From Hymenobacter metallicola (GTDB lineage Bacteria > Bacteroidota > Bacteroidia > Cytophagales > Hymenobacteraceae), in NCBI RefSeq assembly GCF_004745645.1, contig NZ_SRMB01000003.1:682001-746000 (forward strand): a DNA stretch of 64,000 bases, in the 5' to 3' direction. The notes beneath the pieces are model-generated. The model saw nothing but the letters and a program-made list of their open reading frames with translations. It was not told where the DNA came from and ran no database searches. The position numbers were made by a program, and so were the translations under genes. Within the stretch, counting starts at the first letter, position 1; each line of letters opens with the position of its first letter. Shown here piece after piece: positions 15,551-23,963 of the stretch.

Positions 15551-18500
15551 CTATTCCCCTGATTTTGTACTATCTCCCGGGGCTGGGTCTGGTGCCTTCG
15601 TGGCTGGTTTCTTAGGCTTGCCAAACAGGTTGCCCAGCGACTGGGCCGCTTGGTTTTTCAGCTTGGCCTGAGCTTCCAGGCGTTTCTTTTCCAGTTCCTG
15701 ACGAGCTTTGTCTTCCAGCTCCAGGCGCTTGCGGTCCAGTTCCTTCCGGGCGCTATCCTGGGCTACCTGAGTACGAGCCGCCAACTTAAGCTTGGCATCA
15801 TCCACCTTGCTTTGCACCACACTCTGGACGAGGCTTTTGGCTACGTCCTTGGCTTGGGTTTTTACGCTGCCCGTAGTTAGAGCCACTTGGGGAGCGGCTA
15901 CCGTCCCCCCGATTTTCAGGCCCAGCGTCACGCGCTCCGTCCCTTTGATGTCTTGTACGCCGGTCAGCTGGGTGAGCTTGGCATTCAGGGCGTTGCCCAC
16001 TTTGCCAGTCGGCACGTCGAGGGCCATGACGTATTCCAGGGCTCCGCCGATGTTAGAAGAACCGCCCAAAGTGCTCTTGATCTGGCCCACGGTAAAGTCA
16101 AAGGGCTTCACGATAAAGTTGCCGTTGATCAGCTCGGCCGCCACGTCCTTGTTGTTGACGGCAAAGCTCTTGAGCTCCTGCAGCTGGGTCAGGGAGCTGA
16201 TTTTGCTCAGCACCGGCGAGGCCCCCACGGCGGCCCGAACTACTTCAAACAGGCCCTTGCCCGTGAGTGTGCTGTACACGGGCATCATATCCTGGCCCAT
16301 TTCCCCGCTGACGTTGAAGTTGGTGGAGAAGATACCTTCTACCTGAGAGGCCAGGGGCACGAGCTTTTTCACCGAGTTGAAGGCCGTAAAGGCGTTCTGG
16401 AAATCCAGGTTCTTGATGTTGAGGCCCAGGTTGAACTTGGGGTGGGCCAGGTCCTTGCTGGTATAGCTGCCGGTAGTGGCAAAGTTGCCGCCCAGCGTAG
16501 TAAAGGTCAGGCCATTGAGGTTGACGGCCTGGTCGCGCACGGCCAGGGCGCCCTTCATATTGTCGAGCTTGAGGTTGTCGTATACTACTTGGCCCACATT
16601 GGCGTTCAGGGTCAGGTCGAAGAATTTGGGAATCTCCAGTATGCCATCGGCCTGAGTTGGGGTGGCTGGTGCCTTGGCGGCCGTGGTAGCGCCGGCGCTG
16701 GGCTGCCCACTCACGTTGTCGACCATCCACTCGTTTACGTTGAAGCGGCGCGAGTCCACGTTGAGGGTGCCCCGCAGGCTCTGGCCGGGCGTAAACAGAT
16801 AACCCATGTAGTTGGAAATCGTGCCCGAGGCGGCAATATCCGACGAGCCCACAAAGCCCGTCATGTCGCGCAGCACAATCTGGTCGTTGTTGAACGTGGC
16901 CGTGGCTTTGGTCACCTTCACGCCCTGGGGTAGGTCCTTGCTCTTGTAAGTCACGTTCTGAGCATTCACCGTGCCCGAGGCTACCACGCTCTGGTACCGG
17001 CCGGCTTCGATATCAGCCATCTTGCCTTTAGCCGCTACGTTGCCGTTCAAGCGCCCCGTTACGGTCATGCCTTCCAGGGGGAAAATCTTGGTCAGCTTGG
17101 TTAAGTCTACGATGCCTTTGATATCGGCATCGAAGATGGGCTTGTCGATATTCTGAGCGGCGACGCGACCTTCCAGCGGTTCGCCGTCGAGCAGCATCCG
17201 AAACTGCGGAATGTCGATGCGGGTGTCGTTCACCTGGCCCGTAGCATTCATCACCGTGCCGTTCAAGGTCAGGTTTTCGATAGGAGCCGGAAACTGCTTG
17301 CTCTTTACATACCCGTTGGTCAGGTTCATCTTGGCATTTACCACCGGCATCTGGGTCTTAGAATAGGTGCCCTTGCCGGTAGCATCCACGAAGAGCTGCC
17401 CGCGCAGGGTCATGTCCGGCACGGGGTACACTTTCATCATTTCGGCCAGGTCGACGTTGGCTTTCACGCGGCCGTCAATTTTCATTGGCTCCAGTCCGTC
17501 CACAATGACATTGCCATCCACCGGGTTTTTGCCCAGGTCGAGGTGGAACTGCTTCACGTTCACTTTCACGTTGTTGGTGAAGCCGGAAGGGTTATCCACG
17601 TTCATGTCCACGTTGATGTTGCGGGCCGCCTGGGGCAGCTGCGGGTAGTGAAACATGCCGTTTTTGATTTGCAGGTTCACGCCGTAGCCCGGCATCTTCA
17701 CTTCGTTCTGCACCCCTTTGAAGTAGCCGTCGAAAGCTACTTTGCCGCCGGCCTCGACGTTCTTAAACTGCTCGGTATACACCCCCGGCACCAGACTCAG
17801 AATATTTTTGAAGTCGGTTTCCAAGGCCTTGAAGGTCAGGTCGTAGGTAATATCGGTGGCGTTAGGCAGGCCGATGCTGCCCTGAAAAGAAGCCGGAAAA
17901 TCGTTGAGCTGCACCTTGTTGTCCTTGAAGGTGAACAGCATCTTGCCCAGGTCCATGGCCATGGTCACGTCGGCCGTCAGCTTCTTCTTCGAAATGTATT
18001 CGGTGCCGGCATAGGTCATCGACAACTGGTCGGCTGTCGTTTGGCTTACCATGTCGAAAATATTGCTGGCAAAGTCGCCCGAGCCGGTATGGTTCAGGCC
18101 CCGCATCTCCATGCTGAATGGGATGGTGCGGTCCTCGTAGCGCAGGTGCCCGTCGTTCACCTGCCAGCCCTGGATGGCCAGGCGTACCTGCGTCGTATCC
18201 TGACCCTGGGCTGCTGCCGCCGAGTCCGAAATCATGATATCCCAGTTGGCCCGGCCACTTTTCAGTACTTTGGCGCTGATAGCGGGCTGGTCGAGTTCAA
18301 TCGATTTGATCTTGATCTGGCTGCCCCGCACCACGCTCATCAGGTCCATGCCCAGCCGGAAGGAGGGCAGGTAGGCCAGCGTGTCGCGGGCAAACGAGTC
18401 TTTGCCAATCACCCGCAGCTGGTCGATACTCAGGGCTAGGTCCGGAAACGTGCTCAGCAAGCTCAGGCTAACGTTGCCCGGGTCATATTCCACTTTGGCA

Positions 18501-18628
18501 TGTACCCGCTGGGCCAGCTGCTTGTCGAGGGCCTGCTTGATTTTATCTTTAAATAAGATAGGCGTCAGGGCTACTGCTGCTACCAGCACGACCAGAAAGA
18601 TCAGTAAGCCTAAAAAGAATTTGCGCAT
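15551..18628 (-). CDS. AsmA-family envelope protein with charged C-terminal helix
   Basis: 1025 aa. ATG 18626-18628 is chosen since it starts a short basic segment and one membrane helix (MRKFFLGLLIFLVVLVAAVA); the frame continues 21 codons up without features. An AsmA-like N-terminal block follows (FPDLALSIDQLRVIGKDSF), a long run of repeated beta structure, and an AsmA C-terminal-like part near 750-930. AsmA proteins are anchored in the inner membrane and reach through the periplasm, where large members act as lipid bridges; smaller ones affect outer-membrane biogenesis. The last 95 residues form a Lys/Glu/Arg-rich predicted coiled coil (RKELDRKRLELEDKARQELE) and a Pro-rich end. Monocistronic, divergent from the PorP/SprF gene. 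Confidence 0.9.
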   Translation of the reverse strand: MRKFFLGLLIFLVVLVAAVALTPILFKDKIKQALDKQLAQRVHAKVEYDPGNVSLSLLSTFPDLALSIDQLRVIGKDSFARDTLAYLPSFRLGMDLMSVVRGSQIKIKSIELDQPAISAKVLKSGRANWDIMISDSAAAAQGQDTTQVRLAIQGWQVNDGHLRYEDRTIPFSMEMRGLNHTGSGDFASNIFDMVSQTTADQLSMTYAGTEYISKKKLTADVTMAMDLGKMLFTFKDNKVQLNDFPASFQGSIGLPNATDITYDLTFKALETDFKNILSLVPGVYTEQFKNVEAGGKVAFDGYFKGVQNEVKMPGYGVNLQIKNGMFHYPQLPQAARNINVDMNVDNPSGFTNNVKVNVKQFHLDLGKNPVDGNVIVDGLEPMKIDGRVKANVDLAEMMKVYPVPDMTLRGQLFVDATGKGTYSKTQMPVVNAKMNLTNGYVKSKQFPAPIENLTLNGTVMNATGQVNDTRIDIPQFRMLLDGEPLEGRVAAQNIDKPIFDADIKGIVDLTKLTKIFPLEGMTVTGRLNGNVAAKGKMADIEAGRYQSVVASGTVNAQNVTYKSKDLPQGVKVTKATATFNNDQIVLRDMTGFVGSSDIAASGTISNYMGYLFTPGQSLRGTLNVDSRRFNVNEWMVDNVSGQPSAGATTAAKAPATPTQADGILEIPKFFDLTLNANVGQVVYDNLKLDNMKGALAVRDQAVNLNGLTFTTLGGNFATTGSYTSKDLAHPKFNLGLNIKNLDFQNAFTAFNSVKKLVPLASQVEGIFSTNFNVSGEMGQDMMPVYSTLTGKGLFEVVRAAVGASPVLSKISSLTQLQELKSFAVNNKDVAAELINGNFIVKPFDFTVGQIKSTLGGSSNIGGALEYVMALDVPTGKVGNALNAKLTQLTGVQDIKGTERVTLGLKIGGTVAAPQVALTTGSVKTQAKDVAKSLVQSVVQSKVDDAKLKLAARTQVAQDSARKELDRKRLELEDKARQELEKKRLEAQAKLKNQAAQSLGNLFGKPKKPATKAPDPAPGDSTKSGE

Positions 18629-18882
18629 ACGAGTCAGAGAAAAACCAGATTGTAGTCGAAGCGAAGCCGCAGTATACTCAGCTATTGACAAAAGTAGTGC
18701 AGAACTTTCCGGAAGCCCGATCCTGTGGCCGCTAGATGTAGTATAAAGTGCATTCCGGGCCGGCAGCAGCTTCGGGAGGTAGTAGCCCCCGCTAAAAAAT
18801 GGATGATTTTTGCATTTTAGTTCCGCATTGCAAAGCAGGGCACGTACGAAAACAGGTACGAAACGCGTTGGAGAAATTGCTT

Positions 18883-19956
18883 ATGGGTACCGGTCGTGTT
18901 TCTTCTGCTCGGGTTGCGTGCTGCCAGCGGCGGTGGCAGTTGCTGGCTGCCCGGTCGGTGCTGACGGCTGGCGTGAGTATAGCTAGCTGTAGCATGGTCC
19001 AGAGTCAGGATTTATATTTTGCCCAGCCCTATGCAACCCGAATGCATACCAATCCGGCGTTTACCGGGCTACTCGACGACTACAGCATCACGCTTAGCTA
19101 CCGCAACCAGTTCCCAACATTGGCCGGTACTTTTCAAACCAGCCAGTTGGCGGCCGACTACCGCTTCACCAGTCAGACCAGCGCCGTTGGGGTGCTGCTG
19201 AACGTCGACCGGACCGGCCAGATTGGCTACACCCGCCTTGAAGCCGGCGGTACGTATGCCTACCACGCCCGCCTCACGCCCCAGCTGAGCTTCAGCGGCG
19301 GGGCTCAGGTCAGTTATGGCAACCAGCGTATCAGCTACGACAACCTCGTCTTCGGCGACCAGCTTGACGCGACTGGCAATGTGCAGGGCGGCACCCGCGA
19401 AACGCTCGACTATAACCCAGTCAGCTACCTCACCCTGGGCACCGGACTCTTATTGTACTCTGACCGGTTTTGGCTGGGAGTGGCAGGGCATCATCTCAAC
19501 CAGCCCGACCTCGGGTTTCAACGCCAAACAAAACTGCCCCTACGATTGAACTTAAACGGGGGGTACAAACATTTCTTCGTGCGCAGCACTGCCAAGCAGC
19601 AGTACCGCGAAATAAGTTTGGCCCCTACCGTGAGCTATACCCGTCAGGGCGGTAGCCAGCGGGCCGAGGCTGGGCTATACGCCGTCGTGACGCCCATTAC
19701 GCTGGGATTGGTGTATCGGGGCATTGCTATGCCGGGCTCAGCCAGCCCCCAGCAGATCCTGACGGCTATTGCCGGCCTGAGCGTAGGGGCATTTCGGCTC
19801 GGTTATAGCTACGACGCGAGCTTGAGTTCCTTGAGTGCCGACTTGGGTGGAGCACACGAGCTTTCCCTGAGTCTGCGAAATTTCGATTCGCTGGAAGCGG
19901 CTTGGCGCCGGTTGAAACGGCGTAATTACCCGTCAATTCCTTGCCCAGCGTTCTAA
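18883..19956 (+). CDS. PorP/SprF-family type IX secretion membrane protein
   Basis: 357 aa from ATG 18883. The frame is open from 18799, but a -7-like box (gatttttg, 18805-18812) lies inside that extension and the signal sequence begins after it. A signal peptide region ends near SMVQSQ. The mature protein starts DLYFAQPYATRMHTNPAFTG, the PorP/SprF hallmark, and continues as an outer-membrane barrel with strands ending in typical aromatic residues. Members partner with the type IX secretion system; PorP is required for secretion in Porphyromonas and SprF for SprB delivery in Flavobacterium. It is directly followed (68 bases) by gldK, as porP is followed by porK in Porphyromonas. Confidence 0.9.
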   Translation: MGTGRVSSARVACCQRRWQLLAARSVLTAGVSIASCSMVQSQDLYFAQPYATRMHTNPAFTGLLDDYSITLSYRNQFPTLAGTFQTSQLAADYRFTSQTSAVGVLLNVDRTGQIGYTRLEAGGTYAYHARLTPQLSFSGGAQVSYGNQRISYDNLVFGDQLDATGNVQGGTRETLDYNPVSYLTLGTGLLLYSDRFWLGVAGHHLNQPDLGFQRQTKLPLRLNLNGGYKHFFVRSTAKQQYREISLAPTVSYTRQGGSQRAEAGLYAVVTPITLGLVYRGIAMPGSASPQQILTAIAGLSVGAFRLGYSYDASLSSLSADLGGAHELSLSLRNFDSLEAAWRRLKRRNYPSIPCPAF

Positions 19957-20024
19957 AATTTCGTATTATTGCATCCGAATTGCCTTTCCTAAATCATTTT
20001 CTCTCAGGTAGTTTCAACTTGATC

Positions 20025-21290
20025 ATGAATTTTTCCAAGTACCTGCGTTTTGCGGTCGTAGGAGCCTGCGCGCTGGCTTCCTGTAAGGGTGGGCCGCCCA
20101 CAGCTACCAAACCCGGTAAGTACAGCTCGACGACGGGCATTGAGTACAATACCGAGGAAGGCATGAAAGTAGCCGACTATCAGGGCATTCCTGAGGGTCC
20201 GGGTTTGGTGTTTATCGAAGGTGGCCGTACTGTACTGGGTACCCAGGAAGAGGACGTAACCATGTCGCACGACAACATCGAGCGGACTGTCACGATTGCC
20301 TCTTTCTACATGGACGAAGCCGAAGTGGCCAACATCCACTGGTTGGAGTATCTGCACTTCGTGCGCAAGGACTCGTCGGAGGAAATTTATCAGCGTGCAC
20401 TGCCCGACACAACGGTGTGGGCCCGGGAGCTGTCGTTCAACGACCCTTACGTAGACTATTACCTGCGTTACCCCGGCTTCCGATATTTCCCGGTGGTAGG
20501 TGTAAGCTGGCTGCAGGCCAACGACTACTGCACCTGGCGTACAGCTAAGGTAAACGAGCGTCTGGCCATGGACGCAGGTGAGGGCAGCGAAGAAGCTCCT
20601 AAAAAGAAAGGTGGCCTGTTTGGTCGTAAAAACAAAGATGCCGGCGGTGATGCTGCTGAAGGCACGGACACTGGTGGAGGTGGCGTAAAAATATCCATCG
20701 AGAACGGCAATACCTTGCCCAACTACCGTCTGCCCACCGAAGCCGAGTGGGAGTACGCCGCTCAGGCTCTGATCGGTACCCAGGAAGTAGGCAATGAAAA
20801 CCAGGAGAACAAGCGTATCTATCCTTGGGATGGTCGTCAAGTGCGGAACCCCTATGGCAAGAGCATGGGCTCGTTCCTGGCCAACTTCAAGCGCGGCCGT
20901 GGTGACTACGCCGGTATTGCTGGTAGCCTGAACGACGGTGCCATGATTACTGAGTATGTGTATGCCTACCCACCAAACGATTACGGCCTGTACAACATGT
21001 CGGGCAACGTAAACGAATGGGTACAGGACATCTACCGTCCGCTCTCTTTCGAGGATGTGGAGGATCTGAACCCCTTCCGTCGTAACGGCTTCCTGGACCC
21101 CTCCGAGAAGTACGACAAGAAGAACTACCAGTCGCTGATCGACGACCACGTACGGGTCTACAAAGGCGGTTCGTGGAAAGACGTCGCCTACTGGCTGTCG
21201 CCCGGTACGCGTCGCTTCATGGCCGAAGACTCTGCGACGGCTGCTATCGGTTTCCGCTGCGCCATGATCAACGCTGGCTCGAACAAGTAA
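20025..21290 (+). CDS. gldK: gliding motility / type IX secretion lipoprotein GldK (PorK)
   Basis: 421 aa from ATG 20025, at the lipoprotein signal MNFSKYLRFAVVGACALASC (Cys20). The domain is the formylglycine-generating-enzyme/sulfatase-modifying fold: GLVFIEGGRTVLGT, MDEAEVANIHWLEYL, LPTEAEWEYAAQA, NMSGNVNEWVQDIYRP, VYKGGSWKDVAYW and IGFRCA at the end. GldK forms periplasmic rings with GldN at the outer membrane in the secretion machine. A Lys/Gly-rich insert at about 186-222 (APKKKGGLFGRKNK) looks flexible. Codon use is smoother than in neighbours, with many GTA and CGT codons, suggesting high expression. gldL, gldM and gldN do not follow; a terminator and comF do. Confidence 0.96.
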   Translation: MNFSKYLRFAVVGACALASCKGGPPTATKPGKYSSTTGIEYNTEEGMKVADYQGIPEGPGLVFIEGGRTVLGTQEEDVTMSHDNIERTVTIASFYMDEAEVANIHWLEYLHFVRKDSSEEIYQRALPDTTVWARELSFNDPYVDYYLRYPGFRYFPVVGVSWLQANDYCTWRTAKVNERLAMDAGEGSEEAPKKKGGLFGRKNKDAGGDAAEGTDTGGGGVKISIENGNTLPNYRLPTEAEWEYAAQALIGTQEVGNENQENKRIYPWDGRQVRNPYGKSMGSFLANFKRGRGDYAGIAGSLNDGAMITEYVYAYPPNDYGLYNMSGNVNEWVQDIYRPLSFEDVEDLNPFRRNGFLDPSEKYDKKNYQSLIDDHVRVYKGGSWKDVAYWLSPGTRRFMAEDSATAAIGFRCAMINAGSNK

Positions 21291-21308
21291 GCTGATCCAC
21301 TTTACTGA

Positions 21309-21354
21309 ACATACAGGCCCCAGTCTTCCCGAAGACTGGGGCCTGTATGTTTTA
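21309..21354. terminator. bidirectional terminator between gldK and comF
   Basis: Nineteen-base perfect stem (21309-21327 with 21332-21350), 4-base loop, followed by tttta. The convergent neighbours end at 21290 and 21377. Confidence 0.85.
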
Positions 21355-21376
21355 TAGACTTCTTGAGCTAGGCCAG

Positions 21377-22078
21377 CTATTGCTCGGCGCAGGCAATGGT
21401 GGCAATACTCACGTGTTGGCAGCCGGCAGCAAGCAATACAAGGGCACATGCCTCCAAAGTTGCGCCAGTCGTTAGCACATCGTCTACCACCAGAATTCGC
21501 TTACCAGCCACGGTGGCTGGATGGGCTACTTCGAATACCGTAGCGACGTTTTGCCAGCGCTGCGTACGGTTCTTTTTGGTTTGGGAATCGGTGTGCTCGT
21601 TGCGGCGCAGAATGCTGGGGTCCCAGGGTAAGTTCAGGCCTTGGGCCAAGCCTTCGGCAAAGCAATCCGACTGGTTGAAGCCGCGTTTGGCGAGCTTGCG
21701 CGGATGCAGGGGTACTGGTGCAATGAGGTCGAAATCGTTTTGAAGCCCTTGCTGAGACAGTTCCAGGCCATACCAGTGGCCGAGCACCTGGCCTACTTCA
21801 CGTTGGCCTTGATACTTGAGCTGGTGGAGCAAGTGCTGTACCCGACCGTGGCGCAGAAAGCGCAGATAACTTAAGGTGTGCTGTACTGGCACCTTGCCCC
21901 AGAAGCGGCGAGCCAGCGGGTTCTCTTTTTCAGCCAGCTTGTGGTAATCGGTATACGGAAGCTGGGCCCGGCAAGCAGTGCAGATATGCTCTTCGCCCCG
22001 GGCCAGCGAGTCGGCGCAGGCCAAACAGGTTTGCGGGAAAATAAGGCCGACAAAGTCGGTGATGAAAGCGGGTAACAT
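21377..22078 (-). CDS. comF: ComF family phosphoribosyltransferase-like protein
   Basis: 233 aa. The N-terminus has a four-Cys zinc ribbon (C18-L-A-C21 and C33-T-A-C36) followed by HQLKYQGQREVG. The C-terminal half is a type I phosphoribosyltransferase fold with PVPLHPRKLAKRGFNQS and the PRPP loop RILVVDDVLTTGATLE. ComF proteins are needed for uptake of transforming DNA in several bacteria; the enzymatic reaction is not established. Other competence genes are not in the window. Confidence 0.95.
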   Translation of the reverse strand: MLPAFITDFVGLIFPQTCLACADSLARGEEHICTACRAQLPYTDYHKLAEKENPLARRFWGKVPVQHTLSYLRFLRHGRVQHLLHQLKYQGQREVGQVLGHWYGLELSQQGLQNDFDLIAPVPLHPRKLAKRGFNQSDCFAEGLAQGLNLPWDPSILRRNEHTDSQTKKNRTQRWQNVATVFEVAHPATVAGKRILVVDDVLTTGATLEACALVLLAAGCQHVSIATIACAEQ

Positions 22079-22262
22079 AGAGCGGATAAGACGTAGTGAC
22101 AGAGCAAGCTATAGCGCCCGGAAAATACAAATTTCGGTTAGTATCGCTTCTACAAAAACCACGAAGTGAAAACGATACGTCGGCAGAGAGAGAACTGCCA
22201 CGCAGGAAGGTGACTTTTGTGCCTACTTTCGTGTTTAGAGTCCGAACTACACCTCTGCTACC

Positions 22263-22640
22263 ATGAGCCAAGTCTCTGAGTTTAATGAATACCGCCAGCG
22301 CATGAATGAAAAGATCATGGCGGCTGACAACAAAGTCATCAAGCGCTTTTTCAACCTCGACACCAACACCTACCAGGCCGGCGCGCTGGACGTGAAAACC
22401 AAGGAAATGCTGGGCCTGGCCTGCTCTATGGTACTGCGCTGCGACGACTGCATCAAGTACCATTTGGGCAAGTGCCACGAGGAAGGCCTTTCTGACGAGG
22501 AAATCTACGAGGTGTTTGCTATTGCCAACCTCATCGGGGGCAGCATCGTGATTCCGCACTTCCGCCGGGCTGTCGAGTACTGGGAAATTCTGAAAGAAGA
22601 AGCTACTCCCGTAGCCCCGCCTCACCACCACGACGCGTAG
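22263..22640 (+). CDS. carboxymuconolactone decarboxylase / AhpD-like protein
   Basis: 125 aa. All-helical CMD fold with KTKEMLGLACSMVLRCDDC, then YHLGKCHEEGLSDEEIYEVF and GGSIVIPHFRRAVEYW. The CxxC (CDDC) followed by His is the AhpD-type redox site, suggesting a role in peroxide defence or thiol chemistry. It ends in a His-rich tail (APPHHHDA), which could bind metal. It is separated by only two bases from the next gene and is probably co-transcribed with it. Confidence 0.9.
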   Translation: MSQVSEFNEYRQRMNEKIMAADNKVIKRFFNLDTNTYQAGALDVKTKEMLGLACSMVLRCDDCIKYHLGKCHEEGLSDEEIYEVFAIANLIGGSIVIPHFRRAVEYWEILKEEATPVAPPHHHDA

Positions 22641-22642
22641 CC

Positions 22643-23005
22643 ATGCCCCTGCACGTCGACGAAACGGAAGCGCAGTTTGAGGCCCGTTGGTGGGAACTGA
22701 TGAATGAGATGCGCGCCCGGTTTGGCAAAAAGCCTGACCTGAACGCGCTGCTGCTGCTGATTGGAGTGCAGGAACTGGGCCAGGGCGCCGGGCCGTTTAC
22801 CAAAGAGCAGAAACAAGACCTGATGCACATTGCTACCTGCCGGCTGTTTAGCCTGTCGGGGCACTATGCGCTAGACCATGTGGATGAGGAGGGCTGGCCC
22901 CATTATACCCTCGTAAAGCCCGTGCCGTTTGCCAATCTGAAAGAGCAGGAGCGCATGCTGAAGTGGCACATTTTGGAATACTTTGAGGCGTTCATGAAGG
23001 AGTAA
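22643..23005 (+). CDS. conserved hypothetical protein
   Basis: 120 aa, predicted helical and soluble, no signal peptide. Visible blocks are FEARWWELMNEMRARFGKKP, LLLIGVQELGQG, FTKEQKQDLMHIATCRLFS and WPHYTLVKPVPF. The pattern recalls a small Bacteroidota-only protein with no assigned function. It begins two bases after the AhpD-like gene and precedes exonuclease III by 120 bases, so the three may share a stress-related transcript. No catalytic motif is recognised. Confidence 0.8.
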   Translation: MPLHVDETEAQFEARWWELMNEMRARFGKKPDLNALLLLIGVQELGQGAGPFTKEQKQDLMHIATCRLFSLSGHYALDHVDEEGWPHYTLVKPVPFANLKEQERMLKWHILEYFEAFMKE

Positions 23006-23125
23006 ACCGGCGCGGCTTTGTCTGCAAGACCAAGTACGCATGACTCAACTAACAAGTCGGCACCTTCTTTCTTCAGCAGCCCGGGGTCGGAATATCGGTC
23101 CCGCTGCCTTACTGTTTTCAGCACT

Positions 23126-23890
23126 GTGAAAATCATAACCTACAACGTGAATGGCTACCGCTCCGCGTTGAGCAAAGGGTTGCTCGACTGGGTAAAGCAA
23201 GCCGACCCGGATGTGCTGTGCCTCCAGGAAATCAAGGCCGGAACGGCACCGTTGGATGTATCCGGGTTTGAGGACCTGGGCTACAAGGCTTACCTGTATC
23301 CAGCTCAGAAACCGGGCTACAGTGGGGTGGCTACCTTCACGAAGGTTCCGCCCCTGCACGTGGAATACGGCTGCGGGCAGGAGTGCTACGACTTGGAGGG
23401 ACGGGTGCTACGCCTGGATTTTGCCGACTGCTCGGTCCTGAACGTGTATATGCCTTCGGGCACCAGCAGCGAGGAACGCCAAGCCTTCAAAGTTGAATGG
23501 CTGCACTTCTTCCGCCGCTACGTGCAGGAAATCAAAGGGCAGGTGCCGCCCTTGGTCATTGGGGGCGACTACAACTGCTGCCAGACGGATATTGACCTGC
23601 ACAACCCAAAGGCCAATCAGAAAAGCCCGGGCTTCACGCCCGAAGAGCGGGCCTGGTTTGCCGATTTCCTGGCCGACGGGTTTACGGATTCATTTCGCCA
23701 CCACCACGGTCCGGCGACGGGTCACTACTCTTGGTGGACTTTCCGGGCCGGGGCTCGGGCCCGCAACGTGGGCTGGCGCCTCGACCACCTGCTCGTCGAC
23801 CAAGCGTTGCAGCCCCGCATTGCCGACGCTGGCTTGCTGCCCGACGTGGTGCACTCCGACCATTGCCCCGCCGTGTTAGAGCTGAGCTAA
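23126..23890 (+). CDS. xth: exodeoxyribonuclease III family
   Basis: 254 aa from GTG 23126, which gives the family start VKIITYNVNGYRSAL; the frame is open 36 codons further up but these are not family-like. EEP-fold landmarks are the Asn of TYNVNG, the metal-binding Glu in CLQEIKA, the Tyr in LNVYMPSG, the Asp/Asn pair in GGDYNCC and the final HSDHCP. The enzyme cuts DNA at abasic sites and trims 3' ends in base-excision repair. It is closed by a strong terminator shared with the convergent oxidoreductase. Confidence 0.94.
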   Translation: MKIITYNVNGYRSALSKGLLDWVKQADPDVLCLQEIKAGTAPLDVSGFEDLGYKAYLYPAQKPGYSGVATFTKVPPLHVEYGCGQECYDLEGRVLRLDFADCSVLNVYMPSGTSSEERQAFKVEWLHFFRRYVQEIKGQVPPLVIGGDYNCCQTDIDLHNPKANQKSPGFTPEERAWFADFLADGFTDSFRHHHGPATGHYSWWTFRAGARARNVGWRLDHLLVDQALQPRIADAGLLPDVVHSDHCPAVLELS

Positions 23891-23907
23891 GAAGCTGGGT
23901 TATACCT

Positions 23908-23950
23908 AAAATACCCGCCCCGCTAGGTTTCCAGCGGGGCGGGTATTTTT
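23908..23950. terminator. bidirectional terminator
   Basis: Seventeen-base perfect stem (23908-23924 with 23933-23949) around aggtttcc; A-run on the left and T-run on the right. It lies between xth and the convergent FAD oxidoreductase. Confidence 0.88.
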
Positions 23951-23963
23951 ATGTTCCGAGAAA

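Noticed and set aside
20004..21449. 481-codon minus-strand frame opposite gldK
   Set aside because: gldK has all its family landmarks on the plus strand; the reverse frame crosses the terminator and has none.
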